64,000 nucleotides of DNA from Stichopus chloronotus. Its lineage: Eukaryota; Echinodermata; Holothuroidea; Aspidochirotida; Stichopodidae. The translations under genes were made by a program, and so were the position numbers. This document shows, piece by piece, positions 1 to 14,000 of this stretch (position 1 is the first letter of the stretch; every line of letters starts with the position of its first letter). The stretch is from the NCBI GenBank assembly GCA_021234535.1, contig CM037836.1:21628769-21692768 (forward strand), written 5' to 3'. The notes under the pieces are model-generated. The model was not told where the DNA came from, made no database searches, and was given only the letters and a program-made list of their open reading frames with translations.

Positions 1-2249
1 ATTAGCTGCATACGCACATGCCTTGAAACAAAGATCTCATGTTTGCAATTTCCTCAAATTAATGAGAGCAAAAGTAAATCTATGAATATGCTAATACATA
101 TCAGGTGAGTTGAGTTGATGAAAGAATCGTAAAACATGCATCCTTTTCCATATATTCTCGGAGGACTTGGCAAATATTTTATTGGGGATTAACATATCTT
201 CTAGTAGAGCTTTTTTTCATTGGGGAGTGGAGTCACATTGATTGTCTGCCGGGGGGGGGGGGGCAAGAAGTGATCGCCGCCAATAGTTAGATCTGTTTTC
301 TTACTGAGCCTGGGGCACGGATGAGGGAACATCAACGAGGGTGGTAGTGTGATACAGAAATACAGTATGCCCCAGTTGCTTTGCGCAGACAGAATTTTGG
401 ATGATGGTGACCTGAAAATTGAGCGTCAGCATTGTTCGGAGTGAAGCGTACCAGAAAGAAAAATACGTAAAATATATCCCCTAGGTTGCCGGACTGAATT
501 GCGATTCCCAGGCTCATCAAGTAAGCTCCAGAAAATGGTATTGTAAGCATTTTCTTGCATATCGAAAAGTTGCGATCATAAAACTCACAAATGCCTTTCG
601 GTGAGTGGGGGCAGGGTGTGTCTTAGGGTTTTCCCTTAATGTAGTATTCAGGGCTGTGTTTTAAAATCTGGCTAAACCGGACTTGCGATCTTCATACTAT
701 TACACACCCACTGAATAGCAAGTTGTTTGATAGGGACGTCCCTTACTTTAATCTTAAATTATCAATTTATGAGAATGATTCTTATGGGGAAAGAGTGTTT
801 ATCATCCCAAAATTTACTTGAATTACAGGATTAATACTTGTAGTCAAAAATATATTTAAAGATCTAAACGAGTTTCTTAGATATGTGTGTCATAGGTAGC
901 AGGTGGAAAACGCTGCTGAAAAAGTCTGATCAAATTTGCGCATTTCATGATCGAATTTGAATGCAGACAATTGGCAATTCTATCAACATTTCCTGGATGA
1001 AGAGGGCTCTGAAGTACTCAAACTTGCATTTTTTACCTTCTCTTTAAATTTCGTCTCACTGTTATCCTTCTTTTTTTTTCGTTTTGTGTGAAAAGCTGAA
1101 ACGATCGATTTCGAAGACGAACATACAACTTTTAATTATATGTTATTGTTTCTTCTCTCTCTTTCCCTTTGTTTTGTTTGGCAGTTAGAATTCATCTCCT
1201 TTAATATGTATTTGCATCATAAATCGCAGCATTCGATCGATGACTTCAGCACTACATGGCCTACACTTCCCCCCCCCCCCAAAAAAAAGGACTTAAAAGG
1301 GGGACCCCCTTCACCAGATCAATCTCCCAAGTTACGTTAAATCCCACTATCTTGGAAAAAATATGGTAACCAGGGGGTGGAAACATCAAGGCCGGCGATC
1401 TGGGGGATGGGTTGTGGGTGGTGTGGTTGGATGGAGGATATTTCCCCCTCATGAAAATGGATGAAATGGAGATGTAACAAGACTTCTTCTCTCTATAACC
1501 CTCCTACAAATCTAGGCCAAAATATTTTCAAGCTTACATCCACACATCTCTATGCATTTACAGACCTCTATGGTTGAAGCCTATTGCTGCATTTCTTGTC
1601 AACTTTTCTGACGATTTTCCGCCGTTCACGAGAACCATTTTGAAACACGTAGACAATGTAGCGGATCCTTAGCCGGGGTTATATAAACTCTCGAATAATA
1701 GACCAACGACTTATCGGCCTTATTTCTTAGAAAAGGCCAAGTGGTAAATTTGCTTCAACATTGTTATCGAATTATTATCATTGGCAGGGCGTCATGTTGA
1801 CACTTGCCATTTCTTAGTGTCACGTATTGTAATTTTGTATTTCACAAAATACCAAACTTTGACCGAGTTAAAAACTGACTTAAAGGCACTATCGGCTCAT
1901 GAATCGAGCGTCAATTATTCCCCCTCTCAAGGTCTCATACAACCATTACAAATGTACATCCGCAGGTTCTGTGAACTTCCCGGGAAAAGTACCTAGGCCT
2001 ATATTGAGCCATGGGCAAGGTTTTTCTTTCTTCATGATTTCAGTTTTCATCACTGTGATATTTCTCTCTTGAAAGTTAAAATAAGGACGATAGAAGGAGG
2101 TCTAGGTTGTTTTAGAACTCGTAGTTGTCGCAACGATATTGCAAAATATTGGATATCTAACAGAAACTCGTAACCTAATATTAAAACCACTAATCAGATG
2201 GAAGACACTTTAATGTAAGATGGAAGAAACGTAAATGTAGAGCACGTCC

Positions 2250-2280
<31 letters not shown>

Positions 2281-5200
2281 GCACACACACATACACACGC
2301 ACGCGCACGCACAAAATTGACAGATTCCGGAGTGGAAAGGATAAACTTTGAAAAAAAAAACACTATGAAAGGATAAAAAAGTAAATTATCACCTGTGACA
2401 TTTTTTTTTTCGTAGAACCTGGGCCAAAGCACAATTACTTTCACCACTCTTTCTTTTATTCAGGCGTACGTGCACACCGACAAAAAATACTAGATGCGGA
2501 CGAATTTCCCTGTTTAAAAGTGTCCAGCCTGACAGGAAATACTGTTCCCCGGACCCAATTATACCCGACATAATCGTCGTACACGGACACAATTTAAGCG
2601 AATTACCCTTCGAAAACCCGGACACTACATCTCGGACCAGATTTGCCAGTCCGGCCATGCAGGTTGACCTGTGAATTCTTCCCATATAGGATGGCAATGA
2701 AAGGTCTACAGTAAATGTTATTCGTGTAAGATGGCTTGGACTGGACCTGTGGCGCTATGCATAATGTCACGTCTCTGTGTCATGTCTACGCCCTGCCAGC
2801 TACCATTACTCGGTGCTAGGATAAACATGTAGGCCCATATTCATGAAAAAAAAAAAAATACGAAAATTATGGGAAAGACGGATGAAAGCCATCTAACGTA
2901 ACGAAAATACACAGAAATCACATTTTTTAAAGAAAAATACCAGGTCAAACATGGACTGATCATCGTCACCATGCATGCTATGCTTCTGACCGCTAATGGA
3001 GTGTAAGCCGGTTATATGTGAGGTAACTTGGCAGCATATACTGGAAACGGGTTGCACTTTGGCGTGGAATAATCCTATTACCATCGCGTTACCATTGACT
3101 AGGAGAATATTAAGTAAACTAAAATTAGATTGTTTACAATGTTACCTCAGTACATGACAATTTTGCTTACCCGCTTTTTCATCAGTGAATATATTTTTAT
3201 GTTAGAATTGGACAGTAGGGAATGTCATTTTCTGCATTCTTGCAAGTGTTTTTGTCAATTTTCTCTCACGCCAACCGAATGATGGCGCCCCACCTAGTCA
3301 GAAAACTAATATTCTGATCATGTTTACGTGGTGCCCACTACACAATCTTCTTGGATGAATTATGTTCCAGACCGCCCGCTTACCTCCCTTACGCTTGGTC
3401 CAGCTCGGTCCACATATTCCTTGGACTGTTCTCCTGTTGAAAATCTTGGTTTCGCCAGTGGACCTCCACAAACATAGCTTCCAACGAACGGGCTCATACT
3501 TCTACATTTTTAACCTGCACACGCCTTAAAATGAATCCATTTTCAATAGTAAACTCCTCCATTGTCCATCTTACCTATGTTGTCATAACTCAAGTTAATA
3601 TCTCCTTGGTTGTACCTGTTTGGACAATAATTCACTTTGATGAGGAATCTGAGGCTCTGTAAGTAGTTGCGTCTAATATATTTCATGTACAGCTCCAAAG
3701 TGATGTGATCAATATGTATTTGGAACGATGGTCTAGTAGAATAGTAGGCCCAGTCGTTCCTAACAAATGTACATTTAGGCTTTAAAGTTAAATAAGGGAA
3801 CAATAACGTAAACTAATGTAAAATCAATATTATGCTGAACTTGCAATATGAGACATTTTAAAATATAGGTATCATTTGGATATAAATTAAACGGAAAAAA
3901 TAATAATGTCTGCAAAAACTGCAGCAGAGATATCATTATGACCGTGCTGCATGAATAAATTAAAAATGTATCCTTTTAACTATATCAGTTAAATATGAGA
4001 TGTATTTGTTTACCTTTAAATATCACATAGCTTCCTTGAATTTCTAAAGTGTGAATTGAGGTATATATCGCTTGACGCCAATTATTTGGCCCTTTAAGCC
4101 ATGTAAAAATTTTGTCCTATCATATGCCATATTTGTCATTTCTCTTAATTAGCAGTTTTTCCTGTCTGAAACTTTCCTTATTTTACTTTAATCTTAACTT
4201 GACTCTCCGACATATGTAAATTTATCTGTGGATTAAAGTCTAAGAATACGTATATTCGAAAACTGTAAACAGACTCACGAAGTGGATACATAGGCGGCTC
4301 CATGCTGTAAAAAAATGTTCGAGCTCGTCAAAGTTTGGACACTACATGTGTCTGATGTAAAAGGAACCTCCAAGTTCCTTCGCATGTTTATCTAAATCAA
4401 ATGTTTTTCCACGTCGTTATACGTCAGGTCTGTAATTCTGGGACAGTCTACCTGTCACTTAAAAATCTTACTTAATCCGCTCTACCGACCATACAATTGT
4501 GTACTGTATGTCGTAGAGAAATTTCCTTCTTTTGAATGTGGCAGTGTATGATTACGTGAGTGCATGATTACGTAATCTAACATTTTTTTTTTTTTTGTAA
4601 AAAACTTGAGAAATTAATGATGTGAGATGCGAGACAAAACGCAAATCAGAAAGTGTTGTTCATTGTTTGAACAGAGCATAGAAGATCGGTGACTCAAACT
4701 AGTAGAAGTTATTTTCTACTTTGCAAAAAAAAAGAAAAAAAAGAATTGGCGTCAGATCAAAATACTTTTTAAGTTCACAACAGGATATTCTTTCTTCAAG
4801 CATGATTTGTTACAGTCATAGGCAAAAAAAAAAAAACAACAGAAGATCGTGTAACGCTCGGAAAGGCAAACCATTTCCTAATATTTTGTTCCAAAATGCA
4901 GATATTTTTGTTTGAAGATGGTCTATTTTTGTCCCAGAAATGAACCTAACAAACGATAGACAGTAGATAATGGCTCATGTTGTAAATGTGATGTTATATC
5001 ATGACATATTTGTCACTGAGTAATTTGATTTTCTGTTGATTATTTTGTCTTTAATACCCTTCATTTTGGAATGCTCGATTCAAAGGTTTTGTTTGCACCA
5101 TAGAGAAAAACAAACAGAGATAAGAATTTTCAGTCATTTTGACTGTTGATGAACTCATCTATGCATTGACTGATACATGTACTTTTTAAAATATTATCGG

Positions 5201-7212
5201 ATTTTAACCTCCATTTTGTTGCTATTGGCTCTCGGCATTGCCAGTGACAACGAAGTAATCAACAAACCCACAGAGTTCATCTCAATAGAAGTAAGCTGGT
5301 ATTGCGCAATAAAGGTGGATACATTTAACATGCGAATTTTTCACATGCATCATATGTATACATTAACAATAATGGGATTTCAGTGCAACCTGTCCATAGT
5401 GACACCAAACAAATTGACATTGAGATACTTTCATTTGTAGTAAATAATACATCATAAAGAATATATTGTAAACAATAAATGGACACTTATATGTACACTA
5501 AATGTAGATGTCGTCTGTAGTAAAATTTTTAAACCGAAAGGCAAATGAAATGCCAAATCTAATTTCTTGTAAGGTGATCAACTCCAAGCCTTAAAATCAG
5601 ACCAGTTGCTGCGATATAAAGTATATTGCCAATATATCAGGCGCGTAGCCAGTGGGAGGGGATCCCCCTTGAGCATATTTTTAATGTTTTTTTAAATGTC
5701 TTGTACGATGTCCTCAGAAAGGCTAAAAATTTGGGATCTTAGAAGTACCATTTTCAGCGATCTGAGAGGTTTTGGGGCCAAAGTTTCTTGCACCATTCGT
5801 TCCAAGTTATTGAGACGCTGCGCTTAGTTAACCTTCTGCAGGTTTCGTCCCTTCCTTGAAAAACATTCTGGCTACGTCTTTGCAATATTTTCCTATGTGT
5901 ACCGTTTTTCATACATGAACCAGTAACTAGTTCTCTGCAGTTTCAGTTTCGTCATCAAAAAGCAATGTGACAGTACTGGCTACATATCAAACTGCTACAC
6001 AGAAACATAATACTAAAATGAACATTCGTCTTTAGTTACCTACGTATAAAATAGACCTGAAAACTAACAACAACAAAAAATAGACACGCTTTGTAACATT
6101 CCTATGAGTAAATTGTCGCGGGGAAATGCCTTCCTCTGACAAAAGCCGTTAAACCAACATTAGTTATTATTTACATAAAAAAATGTCAGAGGTATGTATG
6201 TATAGTGTCGTGGATATTCATTAAACGATAATTCTACGTAATATTGTAAGTGTTATTTTTTTTTTCTCCTGATGTCATGAGGCATACCAATATCGAGATG
6301 AGTAAATACAGTACCTGACTCATTATGAGCACACATGATGAATACTATACACTGATAAAATTAAAAAAAAAAAGAAAGACTGCACTGATATTCATTACAA
6401 ACAATTCAATTAAAACGGGACTTAAGACTTGACGTCACATAGTGACAAAGCAATTATCAAAATGGATATGTTAAACCTGAATATGGAAGAGTGTAATCTG
6501 GTTTTAAATACGTTTGATCACTACTCAACCAAAACAAAAGTTGAAATTCAGTTCCCAGTCAAATTAGAATGAAGTCAATTGGAGTTCCAGTCCACAAAAT
6601 GATGAATAAGGAGAGTGAACGTTACAATCACATGTAAGTCGCAGTTTTGAGTATTGTTCTTTTATGGGGGGGGGGGGGGGGGCTTGCCGTTATTAAGTAA
6701 TACAACTAGAAAGAGGTGATTACGGAAACCCCAACAACTTACAGTACTGTCCATGACTTGATATCAATCACATGACACCTGAGTTGGCAAGTCGTCACTT
6801 ATATCGCATTGTCGAAAATGCAACAACATTTGTCTGGAAACTCGAGCAAAGTAAGACCCTCCATGGTGAGAGAGAGAGTAAAACATGCACTGCCGCTGTT
6901 TTCACACTGTTGATAATAGAGATGAGACCGGACCGAACTTACACACGTTCCCTTCGTTAGCAACGTCGGTTTGGTATACGAACCAGTAAATGACACTGCG
7001 ATAGCGAACGGCTAACATTAAGCAAAATCAGAACGAAAGCTGATGATAAAACTGACGATGACGTTTACACGTCTCGGACGACATAAAGAACTTGCAATAT
7101 TGGGAAGAAGTGTAACATTTAACGGAATGATCGTCCCCCTCAATGAAGATACTGTGCCTTGTCCATGACGTCAATGGACAGTACAATTTACAGATAATTC
7201 TTACATATTATT
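1..7212. other. Non-coding stretch downstream of the TGF-beta gene
   Basis: I see no recognisable protein domain, splice-joined gene or RNA gene. Open frames are short and have no family resemblance. The stretch holds a 13 bp G run (251-263), a 12 bp C run (1269-1280), a C19 tract followed by a CA-rich repeat (2248-2314) and a 17 bp G run (6666-6682). Around 2480-2660 words such as CGGAC and CCCGGACAC recur, which looks like repeat-derived DNA. The part nearest 7213 should contain the 3' UTR of the minus-strand ligand gene; I could not place its end. Confidence 0.6.
2248..2314 (+). repeat. Poly-C followed by CA-rich microsatellite
   Basis: C19, then (AC)n with GC and AT interruptions to about 2314. 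The minus-strand reading gives a Cys/Val/Gly-rich artefact peptide. Confidence 0.92.
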
Positions 7213-8042
7213 CTATGCACAACCGCAAGATATGGCTTCAAGGTCATCCCATCCAGCAATAGTAAAGGTTCCCTCAAATAGGTACATCACACTGACGTTT
7301 CGAAACCCGTTAGGGACACAGGAAGACCACGTGACCCTGGGCGGTGTCGAGGGTCTCCGCGAACCTCGAAAATTGAGGTACTTGCTTTTCACAAGCGAAT
7401 GCAAAGTAGTCTTGACGTCGTTGTTCATTAAAAAGCGGCATTTGCCGCGACAAAAGTTGACCTGAAAAGTTGTTGGTAAGTACACGAAATTTCCCCATCC
7501 GATGTCGTCCACGTGCAACTCCCAGTGGCGTAGTTTACAAGGGGTCCACCTTTTATCTCCTACGGGTCGTCGAGATGATCTTGTCCGCCTCTCTCTGTGG
7601 TCCGATATTCTGTCCAAGAGGTGGGCGTTCACGTGATCCAAAAATTTCTGTTTCTCGTCGTCGTAGAAGAGCATCGTCGGACTGTCAGTACTCTCCTCTT
7701 GGAGTTGGTAGACCTCAGAGATCCAACGTCGGTTCCGCTGACAACAGCAACCGTGGATGATGAGGGTGGTGTTCAGAGGTTCCTGGTCGTGATCATCGGT
7801 GGACCTCTCTGCTCGCATTAGATCGGTGACGTCAAACATGCCGTAATTGTTAGATGTCAAGAGAGACCGGATTCTGGAAATTTTCGATTCTTGAGCCCCA
7901 CCGGTCGACGCCGAGATCATGAGGCGGTTACAAAGGGAGTCACGATGACCAGGGTGCTTTGTTAATATTAGTCTCACTGACCTCACCTTTTGCAAACGTG
8001 GCGTATCGAACGTAAGATGAACCGAATCTTGTCTTTGGTTGG
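7213..8042 (-). CDS. TGF-beta ligand exon 2: prodomain and mature cystine-knot domain
   Basis: The acceptor TTTTCACAG lies just before 8042. Two bases complete the split codon and 275 more residues follow to a TAG at 7213-7215. The prodomain holds HLTFDTPRL and an unusual CCC triplet (GCCCQ). Basic processing sites are followed by Cys283, IGWGNFVYLP, the FCRGKC pair, WSSCVPN and the terminal CGCA. An NVS sequon (residues 363-365) could carry an N-glycan near the second finger. A single exon carrying the late prodomain and the whole mature region is common in this family. Confidence 0.92.
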
Positions 8043-11000
8043 CTGTGAAAAATATTTTAAAGGAAAAAGAAAACCAAAGTGAAAGTCTTCCTCGTTTCAT
8101 GACAAAAATATGAAAAAAGATGTATGTACCCATGTTGATCATGGTATACAGCATATCTCTTGTAGAGTTGATATTTAATATTAACAACAACAATGCGTCT
8201 TTAAATATCTAATTTTCAAAGAAAGACTAGTATTGTTCCAAGAGAATGGCCTTCCAATTAAGCAAACTGGGATTACCAAAAAGAACGTCTGATTATGGAC
8301 GACAAGTCTTATACATGAAACACCCGGTATGCTGTTTAAACATCCCTTCAAGTAAACCAACTGCTGGTCAACGTGAAGTGGATTTGCACTCCACGGGGCA
8401 CGTCCAGTTAAGCGTCCAGTATGAAAGTCTATGGGACGCGCGTATGTCATTCTAACCTTGTACAAATGCCACATAAGAATGTTTTGTAAACACTGACATA
8501 AATGCAGAGTTTTTGGACAAAGAAAGAATATATTTCTGCTGAAAATGCTGTTTTCCGACCAAAAAACTTAGTTTTTCGAAAAAAAAAGCATCTGTGTATC
8601 TAGTGTAAAAATGGTTTTTCAATAAACAGGCTTTCTCGATAAACTTTCCGATAAAAGCTTGCTTTTCGTAAAACAGAGTTTATCGTTCGAAAAAGTGACT
8701 TTATCGAAATACAGAGTTTATCGACAAACCTTGTTTTTCACTCGATAAACACATAAATTTCAATTACTGATGTGTATACTGTTTGGTTTTCAAGTACCGA
8801 AATTACTGGATTTTTAAAAATTTCAAGTATAGACCGTCAGACTGTTTTCATAAGCTGGAATGCTGGAAAAACGCATTTCTAGTGCATTGAAATTAAATTA
8901 TAAACATCTTTCTTAACATCTAAACATAAACATCAAATATTTTTTGTTAAAATTGACACTTTCGGTGATATGATTTTCTCATTACTTTTTAATTGCAATA
9001 TGGCAAATACCCTCCTGGGGTGATTATTAAAGTAGGTACACTCTGGGTGAATGCCTCAACCAATGGACCGTTCAAATGTTAGTTGCCGTCCTTTTCTTCA
9101 GATAACAGGTAGCCTTAATACGTTCAATTGAGTGCAATATGTAACATCTCTTGAGGTCATATGTTTCCCCTAGGAATCTCAGTCTCCATGCAGGTAACCT
9201 AGTCAACAGTAATACTTTTATTTGGTTGCCCTTACACGTTTTAACTTTTGTTACAATTTGCGATGATTACATAACAAAGCAGGGTTTTCATTGTACCGAT
9301 ACCTGTCACAATTAAATGACAGCCACTACCTCAAAAAGCTGTCATGCAATAGACTTTTGATTGGGGAAAGTATGAGATGGGTGGCCACCGGCCTAGGAGA
9401 ACCCTGAAGGAACCACTGACAGAGTATCATTGTAACAAACCACCAACATTGTACAAGAGGATCTCAGTGTGCAGTAGAAACATTTTGCAGAATTTCATAA
9501 AATGGACCACAGGGTCCGCATAGAATCATGGACTACAAACTGATGAACATCCTAAGATTACCTTACCACTAACAGAGTATATCAATATAACGAGCCATTA
9601 AGATTGTACAAGAGAATCTATAGGAAAAGAAGTTTTTTGTATAGATAGACAATAAATGCATGTTTTACCAACGATAGGATGAGGGGAATGAATTTTAGGA
9701 TCAATGGATATATAAGGCGCGAAGTCCGCCAAAGAAACGGATTTACTGGGGCTGAATACGCCTCACTTAACTAGGCTAAAGACGAGGTTTAATGAGTGCC
9801 AACCGTATAGCTTTCGATTCGACAGTTTATTTTTTTAAGCAAAGAGAGTTTTTACAAACAAAAAAAAAAGTGCTGTTTTTTTCTTTTGGATGATGGAAGG
9901 ATATAGTGTGAAAAAAAAAGTGATGTAGTGATTTTGCCCTCGGTTTGTCGTTGTTGCACGCTAAAATAGTTTACTGTATTGCTACTGCTTGCCACCGTCA
10001 ATTGAATGTGGAGGGACACTAAGTCTTTCTGTCTTTCATTTACAATCATGAAACAAAGACAATGGTCACTTACTGCTAAAACTTGCTTACCCCTCTCCCT
10101 TATAGACTTAACCCACAGTTGCAATACACAAAACGTGTTTTGGATTTTAAAGTCAAACCGAGAGTTGCTGTAACGTATAGGTAGTTTGAAAACATTGTAA
10201 ACACGATATCTCAGGAAGGGAAACGTCCTTGTACTTCAAAGGTGGTGTTGCAGAACATAGTGAGTAGAAGATTACATTGTTTTTCATAAAGGTCAAAAGT
10301 CATTTGAGGTCACCGGAGCTTAAAGTATGTGAACCTTTTAAGTAAGGCATATCAGCAAATGCATGTTGCTTTAGCTCCAAATAATATCTCATTTTCTATG
10401 GAGGTCTCGCTGTTTTCTATTTACAATCAGTGCACCATGAAATAAGGACAATAGACACCCATTGTTGAAAAATATCTTACGAGTAACTCTCTCTAACAGT
10501 ATTAACCTATACTTACAATAGTAAATAATTAAAAAAAAGTGGGGATTTGAAGGTGAAGATTATTTGCTCAGGTACTAGGCTGTTTTGTCACTGTGATTAT
10601 GATAAGCTCCTTGGTACGATCGTTAGGCCTGGTGAGCGGTAGAAGGATAGAAGAGTTCGACGTATAAGAACATATATCAAACCCGGTCAACTTCCACACA
10701 TTAAAGACAGTGTCCAGTGACATTGTGCATGCACTCTGATGTGAAAAACAGTTCTCTCGCACTCCAGGATTTTTACAAGATTCTGCATATGGTCCAGTGA
10801 TTGTTTCGCTGGTTTCTTTTACCTTTCTTGTGATATGACCTCAGGACCCGGACAACGCTATTGCAGTAGGAACCAGAGGAAGCATAAATGTCTGAAAGGG
10901 CACTCTGAAAAAGGAAAACCTTTGGCCGGACAAATGTATGAAAGTGCACTCTGCACGAAGCTTATTAGACGCATGTGTAATAAGGGCAGTCTTTGTCAAA

Positions 11001-14000
11001 AGTGCACCAAATCTAGAAATGGGGGGGGGGGGGGGTGGTTGGTCGTGGGTGTCGATGAGTACCCTATCCGTTTGCAGTGTCGGTCCTGGGCCCAGTTCCG
11101 TAAGCACTAAATAGTTCACGATGTTAATAGGGCCAACTTTCATTTGTAAGAGTGTTTTCAAGACATAAGTTAGCGATATCAAGAAAGGCATCTGCTTATG
11201 AGTGATGATCTGCCTGTAAATTTTACAACTTACTTTATTCATCCATAGGAAAGCTACTCCAAGTCTTTAGAATGTTTTCGATAAATGGAGGTTACTAGGC
11301 AAACAAGAATAACCGTGACGTCATTCAATTATAAAGCCGAAGCCTCAGTTAAGGCCCAATCATCATTCTGAACAATCAGTGATGGAAAGTGGATAATGCC
11401 ATTGAGTGGTGAAATATTGGAGAGGGGAGGGGTGGCTAATGATAGTAGCAAGAGAGAAGAAAGGGAAAATATTAAGTATTTTAAAAATAGATGGGGAAGG
11501 AAAAGAAAAATGGAAACTGGTCTGCTATATACCTTAAATGGTAGATGTAAAAATGTTATCATTTCTCAAGTCATAATCAAATTTCAAAGCCAGCTGGGCC
11601 TTAAGTGAGATGATCAAACAAACAGGTGGTCCAGACAGTAATTGGTTCTGGGGCCGTCACGTCAATTTGCTAAACGCCCTTCTCTGGAATGATCCTTGCG
11701 ACGCCACTTGAACTTGGTTAGCTTGTTGGGCAACAACAAAAGAATTCGTTGCACACAAACAGACACACGCACACAGATGACAATGCACACTGGCATTCAC
11801 ACTGTATACAAACGCACAGACTCTTAGATATAGGGGCCACTTTTTCACTCCTGCGACCCGCAACAGGTAATGTCAGTTTTATATCATTTGTATTCTAGAA
11901 GGTACCTTGCCCCAAAGACCCACCTAGAAACTTTCAGTTGAATACCAAAAGGAGTGTAAGGTGAGCTACCATTTAAGTGTCTTTTTAGACTGTTCAAGAA
12001 GCTCGATTGTTGTAGACCTACAATATCTCCTCCCTGTAAATTACATCAATAGGGATGAGGCAATACGTACTATGGTTGAGTGGATTTGTATATCAGATTT
12101 TGTAATGTGTTTATTTTGGGATAATGAAATTGAGACGATAACATTTATTATTTGCGAATGTCGTTTCGCTGTTACATTTTTATCCTTACTGTAGCAGGCA
12201 ACTCGTTTTGTGCAATTTTTTTCAGAGAGAATATTTTCTGTGGTTAAAGGTAAATGGAATTGGAACACCTCAACATTTTTTTTTCTTATTTTAAAATTAT
12301 ATTTTACATTTACGACTGTAAAAGGAAAACATCGATTACCAAGAAGTCCATGAAATTTTCCACAAGTTTTCTTTAAGCATTAAACCTTATAAAACTATAA
12401 TGGGTATGAAATTTAGGACTGCAACTTCCTTTGGTCTGATTAGATCCAAGTCGCTGCCTGCCTGACATAAATCATTGATTTACTTTTAGGGGATGACTGT
12501 TCATAAATCATTTAGTTGTATATTACGAATGGTTGTGGTATATTTGCTTTCGTTCTTCTCTCTCTAAAAATTGCTCGGAAATTGTTATTTTTGGTACATC
12601 CTAAACACCGCATCTGCTATGAAAAGACTGAAAGCACTTGTAAATTTGAAAAGAAAAGGATGGGGCAGATAAAAATTGCAACTTACGGTGAGTTATTAAT
12701 TTCTTTTGCGTTTTGTTCTCGTCTGCAATATTATCGTCATGTGATTATTAAAATAACAATGGTATTCCTAAAGCGTTATGTGGAGAAATTTTGCCACGTA
12801 CGGTGCTACTCAAAAGTACGTAAATTGGTTACAACGATATAATCGTAGGTACCTTGTGTAGTTTTTTCCCTTATTTTACTCTTCTTACTTGGTATATTGT
12901 TACAAACACAATGGTAATCGATACTGTATTCATGTAAGCATAGATCAAGTCGTATGTCAGTATACAAGTACGTAGGAAGCAGTGGGGAAGAAAGGTCAAT
13001 TAACACAATTAAAAAAATAACACAATTAATACATTTCCATATATTGATGCATGAGATTGTTAATTCCATTAATGATATCAATAATTCAAAATTTAGCAAT
13101 GGTACATCGTTGTCCAATTAACGGTATCATTTATTTCTTCAAATACATCTAAAATTCACTTCAGTGATATCATTAATTGATTCCTCTCGATATTTAATGA
13201 TATCATTAAAGGCAGTGACTCACCGCCAGTCATACAGTTTCAATTCTCCCAATCACTTACTTCTAGCTCCTCCCACAGCCTGTCTGCAATTGCTCAGTTG
13301 TGTAAACACAATCCTATCTTTGAGTGCCTGGTGAACATACAAGGACCACATATGTAATCAAAAGACTCCTCCCGTGTGTATGTTGTGTAATATTATCAAC
13401 TCTACATCTTTTAAATCTGCTGTCAATCAAAGAGCAAAACCAAACGAGAATTTCCCTTACCCTAGCCAACAATGTAGCTTGGGGTAACGGTGACTGCCTT
13501 AAAAGAGAAAAAAACGAGTTTGGCTTAGAGAAAAAAAAAACGTATTGTTGAAACCGATATTCGTGGACGTAGAATAATAGATTGTTCAAAATAAGGAAGA
13601 ATGTTGGACTTCTTTTTTAAAGAAATACGTTTTCTCAGTTACAGAAATTCAGTTATTTGTTGCTTAAGAATAATTAGTTTACCAAAACTCTCAAAAAATT
13701 CAAATGATGCATCTCATGATGTAGCTCATATTGTGCACAATGTTTTAAAGAAAGGAAGCTTTTGCAGATGTTCATGTTTGGAATGTTAGTCTATTGGTGT
13801 GAATGAGTGATGATTTTCGGGCCAAACTGAATAACAGCAGACCCAAACCGTCTTACTTAGAGCCATGTGTAATATCGACTTACCATTGCGAAGAACCACA
13901 CTCAAAATTCTAGCGGCGCCTTCCAGAGCAGAACCTCCTTTATACCGAATATTATTCTGATATAAATCCAATAAAAATTTTGGCGGGGTGGTCATCTTGG

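Larger units (their letters stand above)
8043..13883 (-). other. Intron of the TGF-beta ligand gene, repeat-rich
   Basis: This 5.8 kb GT-AG intron has no other gene that I can recognise on either strand. It holds a degenerate TTTATCGA-type repeat (8515-8760), a ~150 bp spaced direct duplication (9413-9628), a dispersed-repeat block (10000-10530), a G15 tract (11021-11035) and a cluster of TTAATGATATCATTAA palindromes (13065-13210). Any enhancers cannot be told apart by eye. Confidence 0.75.
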
